From Bacteroides sp. CAG:530 (lineage in GTDB: Bacteria; Bacteroidota; Bacteroidia; Bacteroidales; Bacteroidaceae), in contig FR881227.1 in NCBI GenBank assembly GCA_000434735.1, forward strand, positions 1 through 5,951: a stretch of DNA of 5,951 nt, read 5' to 3'. The notes beneath the pieces were generated by a model. It was not told the origin of the DNA. It saw nothing but the letters and a program-made list of their open reading frames with translations, and ran no database searches. The position numbers were made by a program, and so were the translations under genes. Shown here piece after piece: positions 1-5,416 of the stretch. Within the stretch, counting starts at the first letter, position 1. Each line of letters opens with the position of its first letter.

Positions 1-40
1 TATTATCAAAAAGTGGTAAGATTACCACTTTTCGTCACTA
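1..40. repeat. 40-bp repeat with central palindrome, copy 1
   Basis: First of two direct repeats 74 bp apart. It contains a perfect 11-bp inverted repeat, AAAAGTGGTAA at 9-19 and TTACCACTTTT at 22-32, separated by two bases. It starts at the window edge, so further copies may lie upstream. The symmetry suits a dimeric repressor operator or a recombinase site. Read as RNA it would be a 10-bp stem with a 4-base loop and only T4 after it, so it would be a weak terminator in either direction. Confidence 0.85.
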
Positions 41-74
41 AAGATGCCTTGTTAAGTGCGGTTGATCATGGTTC

Positions 75-114
75 TATTATCAAAAAGTGGTAAAATTACC
101 ACTTTTCGTCACTA
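75..114. repeat. 40-bp repeat with central palindrome, copy 2
   Basis: This copy matches copy 1 at 39 of 40 positions; the one difference (G20 versus A94) lies in the two-base centre of the palindrome, so both 11-bp arms (83-93 and 96-106) are unchanged. It runs straight into another perfect palindrome, CACTATAGTG (110-119), and then a degraded half-copy, AGTGGTGAAATT (116-127), which matches the left half of the main palindrome at 11 of 12 bases. The dense symmetry suggests a protein-binding region rather than coding sequence. Confidence 0.85.
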
Positions 115-127
115 TAGTGGTGAAATT

Positions 128-420
128 CTCATCTTTCTCATTGAGGATGTAAACAAACACACTATCTTTTCGTACAATTCCTTAAAGCATTGGCATGTGA
201 ATTGTGATTTATATATAGATTTGCGTTATGCAACGTAAACAAGTAGATTATAAATCAATATTCTCCATTTCTCATTTTTGCCCACCTCCGTAATTGTTTG
301 GTCAGATTTGTTTAATTCATTGTAATGACAGGCCTCGCTGTAAATGTTCCGGAGGGTGAAGGTCTTAGACAGCTTACGCTGTAGTAAAATCTCTCCGGGC
401 AATAGTGAAAACAAATACAA
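128..420. other. Gene-free leader before the integrase fragment, with a foldable segment at 349-398
   Basis: No convincing gene is present. Short open frames cross it on both strands (ending at 238 on plus, spanning 420-226 on minus), but neither has a recognisable motif or a ribosome binding site. At 349-398 an outer pair CCGGAG/CTCCGG (349-354 with 393-398) encloses a hairpin with stem ACAGC/GCTGT (369-373 with 378-382) and loop TTAC. This could be a structured leader of the integrase transcript or part of an old element end. No clear TAnnTTTG promoter box was found in the expected place before 421. Confidence 0.4.
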
Positions 421-1041
421 ATGAATAGAATATCCTTTAAGTTAAAATTTAGACCGTCAGTAAATCCAAATAAAGAAGGTTCGCTTTTTATTCAAATGAT
501 TTATCAGCGTAAGGTTCGTAGAATTAAAACTGATTATTTAATATTCAACAATGAATGGGATGATAATACCGATAGTGTTATACTTCCATCTTCTGTTTCT
601 CCACGTTATACTCATCTGAATTATCTGAAAACAAATATTGAATGGGAAATGTTGCGATTGAAAAAGGCAGCCGCTGAATTGGAAAAAAGTAATATGCAAT
701 GTAATGTAGATGAAATGTTTTGTATGTTATTTCCTACTATTCCTAATGGTTTGAGCGTATTTGCTTTTATACATTCATTGGTTCAGCACAAAAGGAAACT
801 TGGTAAAATCCGTTCCAGTGAAACTTATCAGGCTACACTTAATAGTTTTATGATTTTCAGAGAAGGTAGAGACATGAGTTTTGAAATGATTGACTCGGAA
901 TTGATGGAATTGTATGAGGCGGCTTTGCGCAGTAGGGGATTGTTGCGCAATACTACATCTTTTTATATGCGCATATTACGTACTGTTTATAAAATACTCC
1001 CCGTATTTGCAACCAGTTATTTCTCAATAGTTTGTGAGTAA
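421..1041 (+). CDS. Tyrosine-type site-specific integrase, N-terminal fragment lacking the catalytic domain
   Basis: Tyrosine recombinases of this Bacteroidetes type bind arm-type DNA sites with an N-terminal domain, grip the core with a SAM-like helical domain, and cut with a C-terminal R-H-R-Y domain. The first about 90 residues here (FKLKFRPSVN, then KVRRIKTDYL and NNEWDD) fit the arm-binding domain. Residues about 110-190 (HSLVQHKRKLGKIRSSETYQ through MRILRTVY) fit the core-binding domain. The expected full length is about 370-420 residues; this one stops at 206. After Tyr190 (codon 988-990) the sequence no longer resembles an integrase, and the last 16 residues look like read-through into foreign DNA. 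No catalytic domain was found in any frame of the next 600 bases, so this points to a deletion or rearrangement scar rather than a point mutation. The product cannot recombine DNA. It could at most bind DNA, and is more likely a relic. ATG421 is used because the conserved N-terminus begins there. Confidence 0.8.
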   Translation: MNRISFKLKFRPSVNPNKEGSLFIQMIYQRKVRRIKTDYLIFNNEWDDNTDSVILPSSVSPRYTHLNYLKTNIEWEMLRLKKAAAELEKSNMQCNVDEMFCMLFPTIPNGLSVFAFIHSLVQHKRKLGKIRSSETYQATLNSFMIFREGRDMSFEMIDSELMELYEAALRSRGLLRNTTSFYMRILRTVYKILPVFATSYFSIVCE

Positions 1042-1103
1042 TAAGTCAGAAATATGGTCGTAAACTTTAATGGTACATTCTAAAGGGTGAAGATTTAACG
1101 CTT

Positions 1104-1172
1104 TTATTGTTTCTTAACTCGGTTGGAGTGGCAATTTGGGCATTTTCTTCTCTTTTCAGTGCTATTTTCTTT
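1104..1172 (-). pseudogene. Possible zinc-ribbon remnant (CPNCHSNRVKK)
   Basis: In one minus-strand frame the codons from 1172 down to 1107 read as a basic peptide ending RRKCPNCHSNRVKKQ, then TAA. CPxC followed by a polar and basic stretch is the usual first half of a zinc ribbon and recalls the N-terminus of some transposases (for example IS1 InsA or ISL3-type proteins). The frame is closed by TAA just upstream, and there is no second Cys pair, so at best it is a scrap. A chance resemblance in such a short peptide is quite possible. Confidence 0.2.
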
Positions 1173-1212
1173 CCGTTATTCCACTTCTATTTGAGCTTAC
1201 CCCTAAGCCTCT

Positions 1213-1222
1213 GCAAAGGTAC
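1213..1222 (-). other. GTACCTTTGC: CTnDOT-type attachment-core match and TAnnTTTG promoter box
   Basis: On the minus strand this decamer fits GTANNTTTGC, the conserved core in the attachment sites used by the CTnDOT integrase family. It also contains TACCTTTG, an exact Bacteroides -7 promoter box. No TTG lies at the proper -33 distance, so promoter activity is doubtful. A one-mismatch relative, CTACCTTTGC, lies on the plus strand at 1616-1625. A position 170-230 bp past a broken tyrosine integrase makes an old attachment junction plausible but not shown. Confidence 0.3.
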
Positions 1223-1427
1223 GATATTTTGTCGGATATTCGTTCACTCCATTACCATTTGTAAATTCATTTTATGTGCCGTATAGCAATGCATCAAAAC
1301 CAACTATGCAGAAAGGAGGCGAGGGAATGGGAAAATGAAATCTATTATTTTGGAAGGAGTGCAGTCTTCCGATTGCCCTATTTTTTTCGACTAAAATTCG
1401 TCCTCTCTAAAATAAAAATTAATGGCT

Positions 1428-1452
1428 CTCAAATCAAGAACTCTTGTTTGAG
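1428..1452. other. Bulged hairpin
   Basis: CTCAAATCAAG (1428-1438) pairs with CTTGTTTGAG (1443-1452) over 10 base pairs with one bulged T and a 4-base loop. No T-tract follows on the plus strand, and the minus-strand continuation is also not T-rich, so a terminator is not supported. It may be part of an element end. Its function is unknown. Confidence 0.45.
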
Positions 1453-1521
1453 TTGATATTTCTATTATTTCGTCAGTCGTTTGTCTCCGTTGCCGGATGC
1501 TGTATTAAGCCAAGCCGATGA

Positions 1522-1644
1522 ATGAGGAAAGGTTTTGGGGATGTTTACTCTCCGCAGGAGGAAGAAACTGCTCCAAACGATTATCGCTTGACCTTTCCAT
1601 ATTCAATGAGGCTGGCTACCTTTGCATCCGACTTAAGGGGATAA
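1522..1644 (+). CDS. Possible 40-residue ORF, overlapping a 47-residue ORF in another frame
   Basis: From ATG1522 the frame encodes 40 residues beginning MRKGFGDVYSPQEEE and ending LATFASDLRG before TAA 1642-1644. From ATG1518, offset by four bases, another frame encodes 47 residues (starting MNEERFWGCLL, stop TAG 1659-1661). The first has the more natural, acidic and hydrophilic composition and looks like a piece of a real protein N-terminus. Neither has a clear ribosome binding site or a motif I recognise. This could be the 5' end of a gene lost at a junction, since the minus-strand dehydrogenase gene ends just to the right. Confidence 0.2.
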   Translation: MRKGFGDVYSPQEEETAPNDYRLTFPYSMRLATFASDLRG

Positions 1645-1657
1645 AACGGCTGCATTA

Positions 1658-2340
1658 TTAGAGATGTTTGAGCAAAAATGATATGATGCGCCATCTTTTG
1701 GTTACCACTACCTTTGATCTCTTACGAGCAATCGCTTCCGTAATTTGTTTGGCAACCTTTTCCGGTGGCATAACCCAAAACAGACCTTCTCCCTTTGCCA
1801 TATCAGTATCAACCAATCCCGGACGTATTTCCGTCACACATATACCTGTCTTTTTTGATTTTTTGCGAAGAGCCTGCGTATAATTGATTTGATATGCTTT
1901 GGTTGCAGAATAAGCTGGCGCAGCAGGTTCTCCTGCAAGTCCACCTATTGAGGTAATCGTGACTAAATGTCCTTTGTCTTGTTGCTTAAAATGATTGTAA
2001 ATGCAATCAACAGCAGCAGTCCATCCCACGACATTAGTGCGGATAGCTCCTAACTCTTTTTCAAATAGCAATTCAGTGTTTATATCTCCTGTTCCTGCAC
2101 AGACAATCGCCAAGTCTTCTTTTGAAGTTCCTTAAAGATTTCGTCTATACATTTGGCCGCACTCTCGGTATCGGTTATATCCATTTCGTAAATTGACGTA
2201 TTATTTGCACGCTCTTGATACATTTGTTCAAGAAGGTGCTTTCTCCGTCCCAATATCACTACGTGATTATCTTCTATGGCATAAAGTTTCCACAATTCCT
2301 TACCTATGCCTGAAGTTGCTCCGATTATTATGATGTTCAT
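1658..2340 (-). pseudogene. Short-chain dehydrogenase/reductase (SDR), split by a one-base frameshift
   Basis: Classical cytosolic SDR oxidoreductase using NAD(P)H; substrate unknown. The N-terminal part (2340 to about 2120) has the Rossmann glycine motif GATSGIG (residues 7-13), GRRK after the second strand (suggesting NADP(H) preference) and Asp54 in EMDIT. The rest is in another frame, from about 2121 to 1658. Joined, it is 227 residues, normal for the family, with CAGTG in place of NNAG (81-85), catalytic Asn103, Ser131 in ITSIGG, Tyr144 and Lys148 in YSATK, and PG-VDT (174-179). All four catalytic residues are therefore kept. Adding one T to the T4 run at 2120-2123 restores the frame. 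With everything else intact, either the mutation is recent or it is a sequencing error. The gene lies downstream of the lipoprotein gene on the same strand, 57 bp past that gene's restored end. Confidence 0.85.
2120..2123 (-). other. Frameshift site in the SDR gene (T4 run, T5 expected)
   Basis: Before this point the minus-strand frame from 2340 matches the SDR N-terminus (ELQK). After it the correct frame reads EDLAIVCAGTG, which is one base out. The minus strand shows CAAAAGAAGAC where CAAAAAGAAGAC would keep the frame. Left uncorrected, the upstream frame ends as a meaningless tail (KTWRLSVQEQEI) at 2080. There is no classic slippery heptamer (such as A AAA AAG) with a following stem-loop, so programmed frameshifting is not favoured. 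Confidence 0.8.
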
Positions 2341-2397
2341 AAGTTGTTTATTTGAATATAACGTAAAACATATTTAGCTTATAATTTTGTGTAACGG

Positions 2398-2470
2398 TTA
2401 TTCTAATTGATAGTTGATTGTTGAGTCAAGTTCGTAGCGGATGACAACTGTTGCAATGTCAGCTTCGGGG
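2398..2470 (-). pseudogene. Out-of-frame C-terminal tail of the lipoprotein gene
   Basis: In the frame one base away from the lipoprotein ORF, the minus strand from the G4 run (2467-2470) reads PEADIATVVIRYEL and then DSTINYQLE before TAA (2398-2400). The composition is protein-like, it has 23 sense codons with no stop, and it begins exactly where the main frame fails. Removing one C from the minus-strand run ATACCCCGAAG (giving ATACCCGAAG) joins the two. This would be an ordinary C-terminus in which YYQIP leads into a beta-strand such as TVVIRYEL. Confidence 0.65.
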
Positions 2471-3301
2471 TATTTGATAATAGGCAGTGAGGTCTTTATA
2501 TAGGAGGATACCGAAGTTTTTCTGGGCAATGGACCTGCCGGATGGCTTTTCGTATACAAAAGCAATGTATTGCATTTCCGGAGTTTCGGAGTCGTTGTCT
2601 ATGAAATCGAATTGCTGACAGCCTATTATCTGATGGCCGGGGAGAAGCAGTTTGTATGAGTCGGGCAATTCTTCTGAGTTTATATTTTTTCTGATTAGGA
2701 TGCCTCGCTTTTGAGTTTTCATATCCGAGTCAAGGATGAACCATTTGCCGGGAGATAGAGCTATATAGACTTGTAAGCCTCCAAATTTGTAGGCATCATC
2801 AGTTTTCAAATCATTTTCGATGGCGGTCTTGTTGTTAGCCTGAATAGCATAAGTAAAGTTGGGATTTATCTTGCCGCAGTATTTCTCAAAGTACCAGTTG
2901 GGGATGAAGTGCTGCGGAAGGTTCTCATATTCTTTGCGCTCTTTCGAGAGAATTTCTAAAAGTTCGTATTCAGTCCATGCTGGTTCGCCCATTTCGTGGT
3001 CAAGGTAGCTGGTCTTGCTGATGCGAAGTTGGTACTCGTTGCCTTCTTCGTAGTCAAAATTACCTATCGAACCGAGGGCTTCCCACTCATTAGAGTTTTC
3101 GGTTTTAACCGCATATACATCGGTCATGGTATTATTACCGCAAGAGGTCACCACTCCGGGGAGTTTCGTGGAGGCGACTGTAACAGTGAGTTCCTGATAG
3201 TCTGTTATTTTTCTGCCATCATCATCTTTGTTGCAAGATGTGAAGGTAACGAGAGTGAGGAGGGCGACTATCAGGAGAAAAATAGGATTCTTAGTTTTCA
3301 T
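2459..3301 (-). CDS. Lipoprotein with DUF4377-like domain, probably surface exposed
   Basis: 280 residues as read. Residues 1-22 form a lipoprotein signal peptide (MKTKN, then a Leu/Val-rich core) with a loose lipobox FTSC and acylated Cys23. NKDDDG follows at once, like the K-(D/E)2 or S-D4 lipoprotein export signals that send Bacteroidetes lipoproteins to the outer surface. Residues about 31-118 resemble DUF4377, a small domain common in Bacteroides lipoproteins: a conserved Cys54, then the pattern YAVKTENSNEW, IGNFDYEEGNEYQLRI and YELLEILSK. Residues about 125-280 match no domain I know. The reading frame ends in IPRS-TGA at 2459, but a one-base shift at the G4 run 2467-2470 continues as PEADIATVVIRYEL to TAA at 2398, giving a 300-residue protein. 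The wild-type end is therefore probably 2398. ATG3301 is the only start that gives a proper signal peptide. The 94-bp gap upstream suggests the gene may have its own promoter, but none is clear. Confidence 0.8.
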   Translation of the reverse strand: MKTKNPIFLLIVALLTLVTFTSCNKDDDGRKITDYQELTVTVASTKLPGVVTSCGNNTMTDVYAVKTENSNEWEALGSIGNFDYEEGNEYQLRISKTSYLDHEMGEPAWTEYELLEILSKERKEYENLPQHFIPNWYFEKYCGKINPNFTYAIQANNKTAIENDLKTDDAYKFGGLQVYIALSPGKWFILDSDMKTQKRGILIRKNINSEELPDSYKLLLPGHQIIGCQQFDFIDNDSETPEMQYIAFVYEKPSGRSIAQKNFGILLYKDLTAYYQIPRS

Positions 3302-3395
3302 AATTATATCTATAATCGTTTTATAAGGAAAATAAGTAAAATTTTAAATCCTTATATTGGTATTTTATTGATTCAACTTTTGCTATGAAATGATT

Positions 3396-4178
3396 TTAAT
3401 AATCCAATAATATCGGAACTTGATGTTCTTCGGCAAAACAGACTGCCTGATACAACATTGAATAGGCACATTGTGCCAGTTCTTTGGTGCGGTATTTCTC
3501 TTTTTGTGTTTTGTTCGCCCGGCGAATGAAACCAAAAATGCGTTTAGGTTCTTTTTGTTTTATCGGGACATAGTATTTGTCGTTTCTCCAGGAAAGGATG
3601 GTGGCTTCATCAGCTTTCCAAATTTGTCGGTTCAGTTCTTCCAATTCCTGTTTTAAGAGTGAAACCGTGGAGATTGAGCCTTCATTGCCTGTAGGATATG
3701 TTGTTACGAAAATAGCGTTGTCTGGAATTGGTAGCCAAAGAGCTACATCAGAAAGCAAAGAGTTGGCTATTTTCTTTGACATTGCTTCTTTGACTGTTGA
3801 ATCTTCAAAGGCATTCCAACCGCTTTCTACATACTCTGGTAGAGGGAGGTTCAGGAAGTGGCAAGCCTGCAACATCACCAACGCACCGAAAGCTTCCCAA
3901 TCGGGTTTATCGGTATAATAGTCGCTTTCCGCTGTTTCGTCCCATAAAGGTGTGGGAAATGGCGGGTCTATGTTCGCTGCAATACTATTTGCCCACTCAA
4001 TGACAGCTTCTTGAATTTGCACAATTTCTGCATTATCTTCTATGGGTTTTATTTCAGTTCCACAACCGTCAGTCATTACGCATTTCTGTCCGTTTTCTTC
4101 TGCTAATTGTTGTACGATGGTTTTCCAGTTACGACTGTAGTAGCGAGTCAATTTTCCTGCATATATGTCTAAGCCCAT
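3396..4178 (-). CDS. Conserved hypothetical protein of the MGLDIY type (260 residues)
   Basis: I do not recognise a named domain. The protein starts MGLDIYAGKLTRYYSRNWKT, an N-terminus that I believe recurs among Bacteroides hypothetical proteins. It has no signal peptide and no membrane segment, so it is probably cytoplasmic. It is rich in aromatic residues (Trp18, 63, 79, 94, 121, 148, 187 and 197; PLWDETAESDYYTDKPDW at 77-94), with a helical middle (93-145), a charged coiled stretch (about 174-192, LLKQELEELNRQIWKADEA) and a basic patch (208-230). It ends in a helix and a hydrophobic tail, VPILLDY. It begins 28 bp after the stop of the nuclease gene, with no terminator between, so the two are probably one transcript. 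That hints at a partner, regulator or immunity role, but this is context only. The frame is intact, unlike those of its two downstream neighbours. Confidence 0.8.
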   Translation of the reverse strand: MGLDIYAGKLTRYYSRNWKTIVQQLAEENGQKCVMTDGCGTEIKPIEDNAEIVQIQEAVIEWANSIAANIDPPFPTPLWDETAESDYYTDKPDWEAFGALVMLQACHFLNLPLPEYVESGWNAFEDSTVKEAMSKKIANSLLSDVALWLPIPDNAIFVTTYPTGNEGSISTVSLLKQELEELNRQIWKADEATILSWRNDKYYVPIKQKEPKRIFGFIRRANKTQKEKYRTKELAQCAYSMLYQAVCFAEEHQVPILLDY

Positions 4179-4206
4179 ATCCTATATGTATTAAGATAGT
4201 TTATAT

Positions 4207-5325
4207 TCATTGATTATCTGCTTCCAATTCTTTTTCAATCTCTTCGATAGTTGGCAAACTGCCTCGGAAGTCTTTGGGCAAGGCTTGTCCCAATTCATAA
4301 TCGGAGATTCCGATAGGCTTCTGAATATCACGCAGGGCGTATTCAGCCTTGATGCGGTCTTTCGTCTTGCAGAGCAGCAGTCCGATGGTTCTATTATCTC
4401 CTTCACGGCAAAGAATATCATCTACCGCAGAACAGTAGAAGTTCAACTTGCCAATATATTCCGGCATGAACTCCGTATCTTTCAACTCAATCACCAGATA
4501 GCGGTGTAAAAAAGCATTGTACATCAAGATGTCAATGTAGTAATCATCCCCCGAAACCTCAATATGGTATTGCCGCCCCATAAAAGCAAAGCCTGCACCC
4601 ATTTCCACGAGGAATTTCTCAACATGATTGACCAAACCGATTTCCACATCACGCTCGTTGTATTGCTCTGTGAAAGTAAGCATATCAAAGATGTACGGGT
4701 CTTTGAGCATTGATTTCACATCGTTTGCCTCCGGTATAGGCAGTGTTTCAGTGAAATTGTTTGCCAACGCTCCATGCTTACCGTAATCATCAAGTTTGAT
4801 GGCTTCTTGCAGATAGCGTTTTGACCAATGAGAGGTAATGCTCTGTACCATGTACCAATAACGTGCGCGAATGTCCTTGACTTGCTGCAAAAGTATAAGG
4901 TTATGCGCCCACCCCAAATGTTTTATGGGTAGAGTGAAATTGTACTGTCCTAATTGCGCAACCACTGGTTGCGCAATTGAAGAATCAGTATCTTTCACCA
5001 TCGTAAGCTCTTGATTATATTCATTGAAGAACTGTATCATACACTGCATATTGCGTACAGAGAATCCCTTTATTTCGGAATAGTCGTTCTTCAAATCAAC
5101 GGACAACCTTTGCAATGTCTTCTTGCCCCAGCCATCGGTGTCTTGGCTCTGCTGTAGCATTCCACCAATGTCCCAATACATCCGAAGCATCTCTTCATTG
5201 ACCGCATAAATTGCCCGTTGCTGGGCAATCTGCACTCTTTGCTTGATTTTACGAAGCAATGTTGCATAACCACAGAAATTATCCGTCAAGTTTTCAACAA
5301 CTTGTATGTTTGTATTCTTTGCCAT
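4207..5325 (-). CDS. yhcG: YhcG/DUF1016-family PD-(D/E)XK nuclease
   Basis: 372 residues from ATG5325. Residues about 15-175 fit the DUF1016 N-terminal domain (AQQRAIYAVNEEMLRMYWDIG, then KGFSVRN, then LPIKHLGWAHNLILLQQ and ARYWY). Residues about 190-350 fit the C-terminal PD-(D/E)XK nuclease-like domain. The catalytic pattern is Asp265 (YIDILMY) and Glu280-x-Lys282 (VIELKD), followed by PEYIGKLNFYCSAVDD, where Lys293 takes the place of the usual Gln. The motif is therefore intact. The family is widespread in mobile and defence-associated loci, often near restriction-modification genes, but its precise role is unsettled. The frame is open 18 codons further upstream to 5379. ATG5325 is preferred because the promoter box at 5346-5353 lies inside that extension and the family-like sequence starts after it. 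A perfect 27-bp palindrome sits in the linker (4952-4978). A short MGLDIY gene follows 28 bp on. No restriction-modification genes are visible. Confidence 0.88.
   Translation of the reverse strand: MAKNTNIQVVENLTDNFCGYATLLRKIKQRVQIAQQRAIYAVNEEMLRMYWDIGGMLQQSQDTDGWGKKTLQRLSVDLKNDYSEIKGFSVRNMQCMIQFFNEYNQELTMVKDTDSSIAQPVVAQLGQYNFTLPIKHLGWAHNLILLQQVKDIRARYWYMVQSITSHWSKRYLQEAIKLDDYGKHGALANNFTETLPIPEANDVKSMLKDPYIFDMLTFTEQYNERDVEIGLVNHVEKFLVEMGAGFAFMGRQYHIEVSGDDYYIDILMYNAFLHRYLVIELKDTEFMPEYIGKLNFYCSAVDDILCREGDNRTIGLLLCKTKDRIKAEYALRDIQKPIGISDYELGQALPKDFRGSLPTIEEIEKELEADNQ
4952..4978. repeat. Perfect 12+3+12 bp inverted repeat inside the nuclease gene
   Basis: AATTGCGCAACC (4952-4963) and GGTTGCGCAATT (4967-4978) are exact reverse complements around ACT. 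Each arm also contains the 8-bp palindrome TTGCGCAA. It encodes residues 117-125 (IAQPVVAQL) in the variable linker between the sequence after FFNEYNQEL and the conserved LPIKHLGWAHN, so the two AQ pairs come from the two arms. It could be a small in-frame palindromic insertion, a recombination or binding site, or an mRNA hairpin. Confidence 0.9.
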
Positions 5326-5345
5326 ACTTTTCTTTAATTCATGTA

Positions 5346-5381
5346 CAAAGTTACTCTTTTTTATTCGGTTATACGTCAAAA
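5346..5381 (-). promoter_or_regulatory. Bacteroides-type promoter for the nuclease gene
   Basis: On the minus strand TAACTTTG (5353-5346) matches the Bacteroides sigma-ABfr -7 box TAnnTTTG exactly. TTTTG (5381-5377) lies 23 bp upstream as a possible -33 box, slightly farther than the usual 19-21 bp. Transcription would start near 5339, leaving a leader of about 14 bases with the A-rich GAAAAG before ATG5325. That short leader supports the downstream start codon. Confidence 0.6.
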
Positions 5382-5416
5382 TCTTACAACTATCATCATG
5401 AGTATGCCATTATGGG

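Larger units (their letters stand above)
1042..1657. other. 616-bp gene-poor junction of mobile-element scraps
   Basis: No full gene is visible on either strand. The stretch holds a minus-strand zinc-ribbon-like remnant (1104-1172), a GTACCTTTGC motif on the minus strand (1213-1222), a 60-codon plus-strand open frame (1274-1456) with no recognisable motif, a bulged hairpin (1428-1452) and two overlapping tiny plus-strand ORFs (1518-1661). The left edge abuts the broken integrase, so this is probably the product of one or more deletions or insertions. Stop codons in all frames rule out a simple frameshifted continuation of the integrase. Confidence 0.6.

Noticed and set aside
1..114. CRISPR array (40-nt repeat, 34-nt spacer dimensions)
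   Set aside because: Only two copies are visible, no third follows at the expected spacing, no cas gene is present, and a fully palindromic repeat is unlike known Bacteroidetes CRISPR repeats. Sequence to the left of the window could reopen this.
56..238. 60-codon plus-strand ORF
   Set aside because: It runs through the second palindromic repeat and has no recognisable motif or ribosome binding site.
226..420. 64-codon minus-strand ORF
   Set aside because: It overlaps the foldable integrase leader and has no domain features. The peptide feels vaguely familiar from Bacteroides intergenic translations, but I cannot support a gene.
1274..1456. 60-codon plus-strand ORF in the junction region
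   Set aside because: No motif, an odd composition (many aromatic and basic residues) and a hairpin inside its end make it look like translated non-coding element DNA.
2341..2397. Promoter for the SDR gene (TATGTTTT on the minus strand)
   Set aside because: One mismatch to the -7 box and no TTG at the -33 distance; too weak to annotate.
2996..3388. 130-codon plus-strand ORF
   Set aside because: It is antisense to the well-supported lipoprotein gene and its translation has no features of its own.
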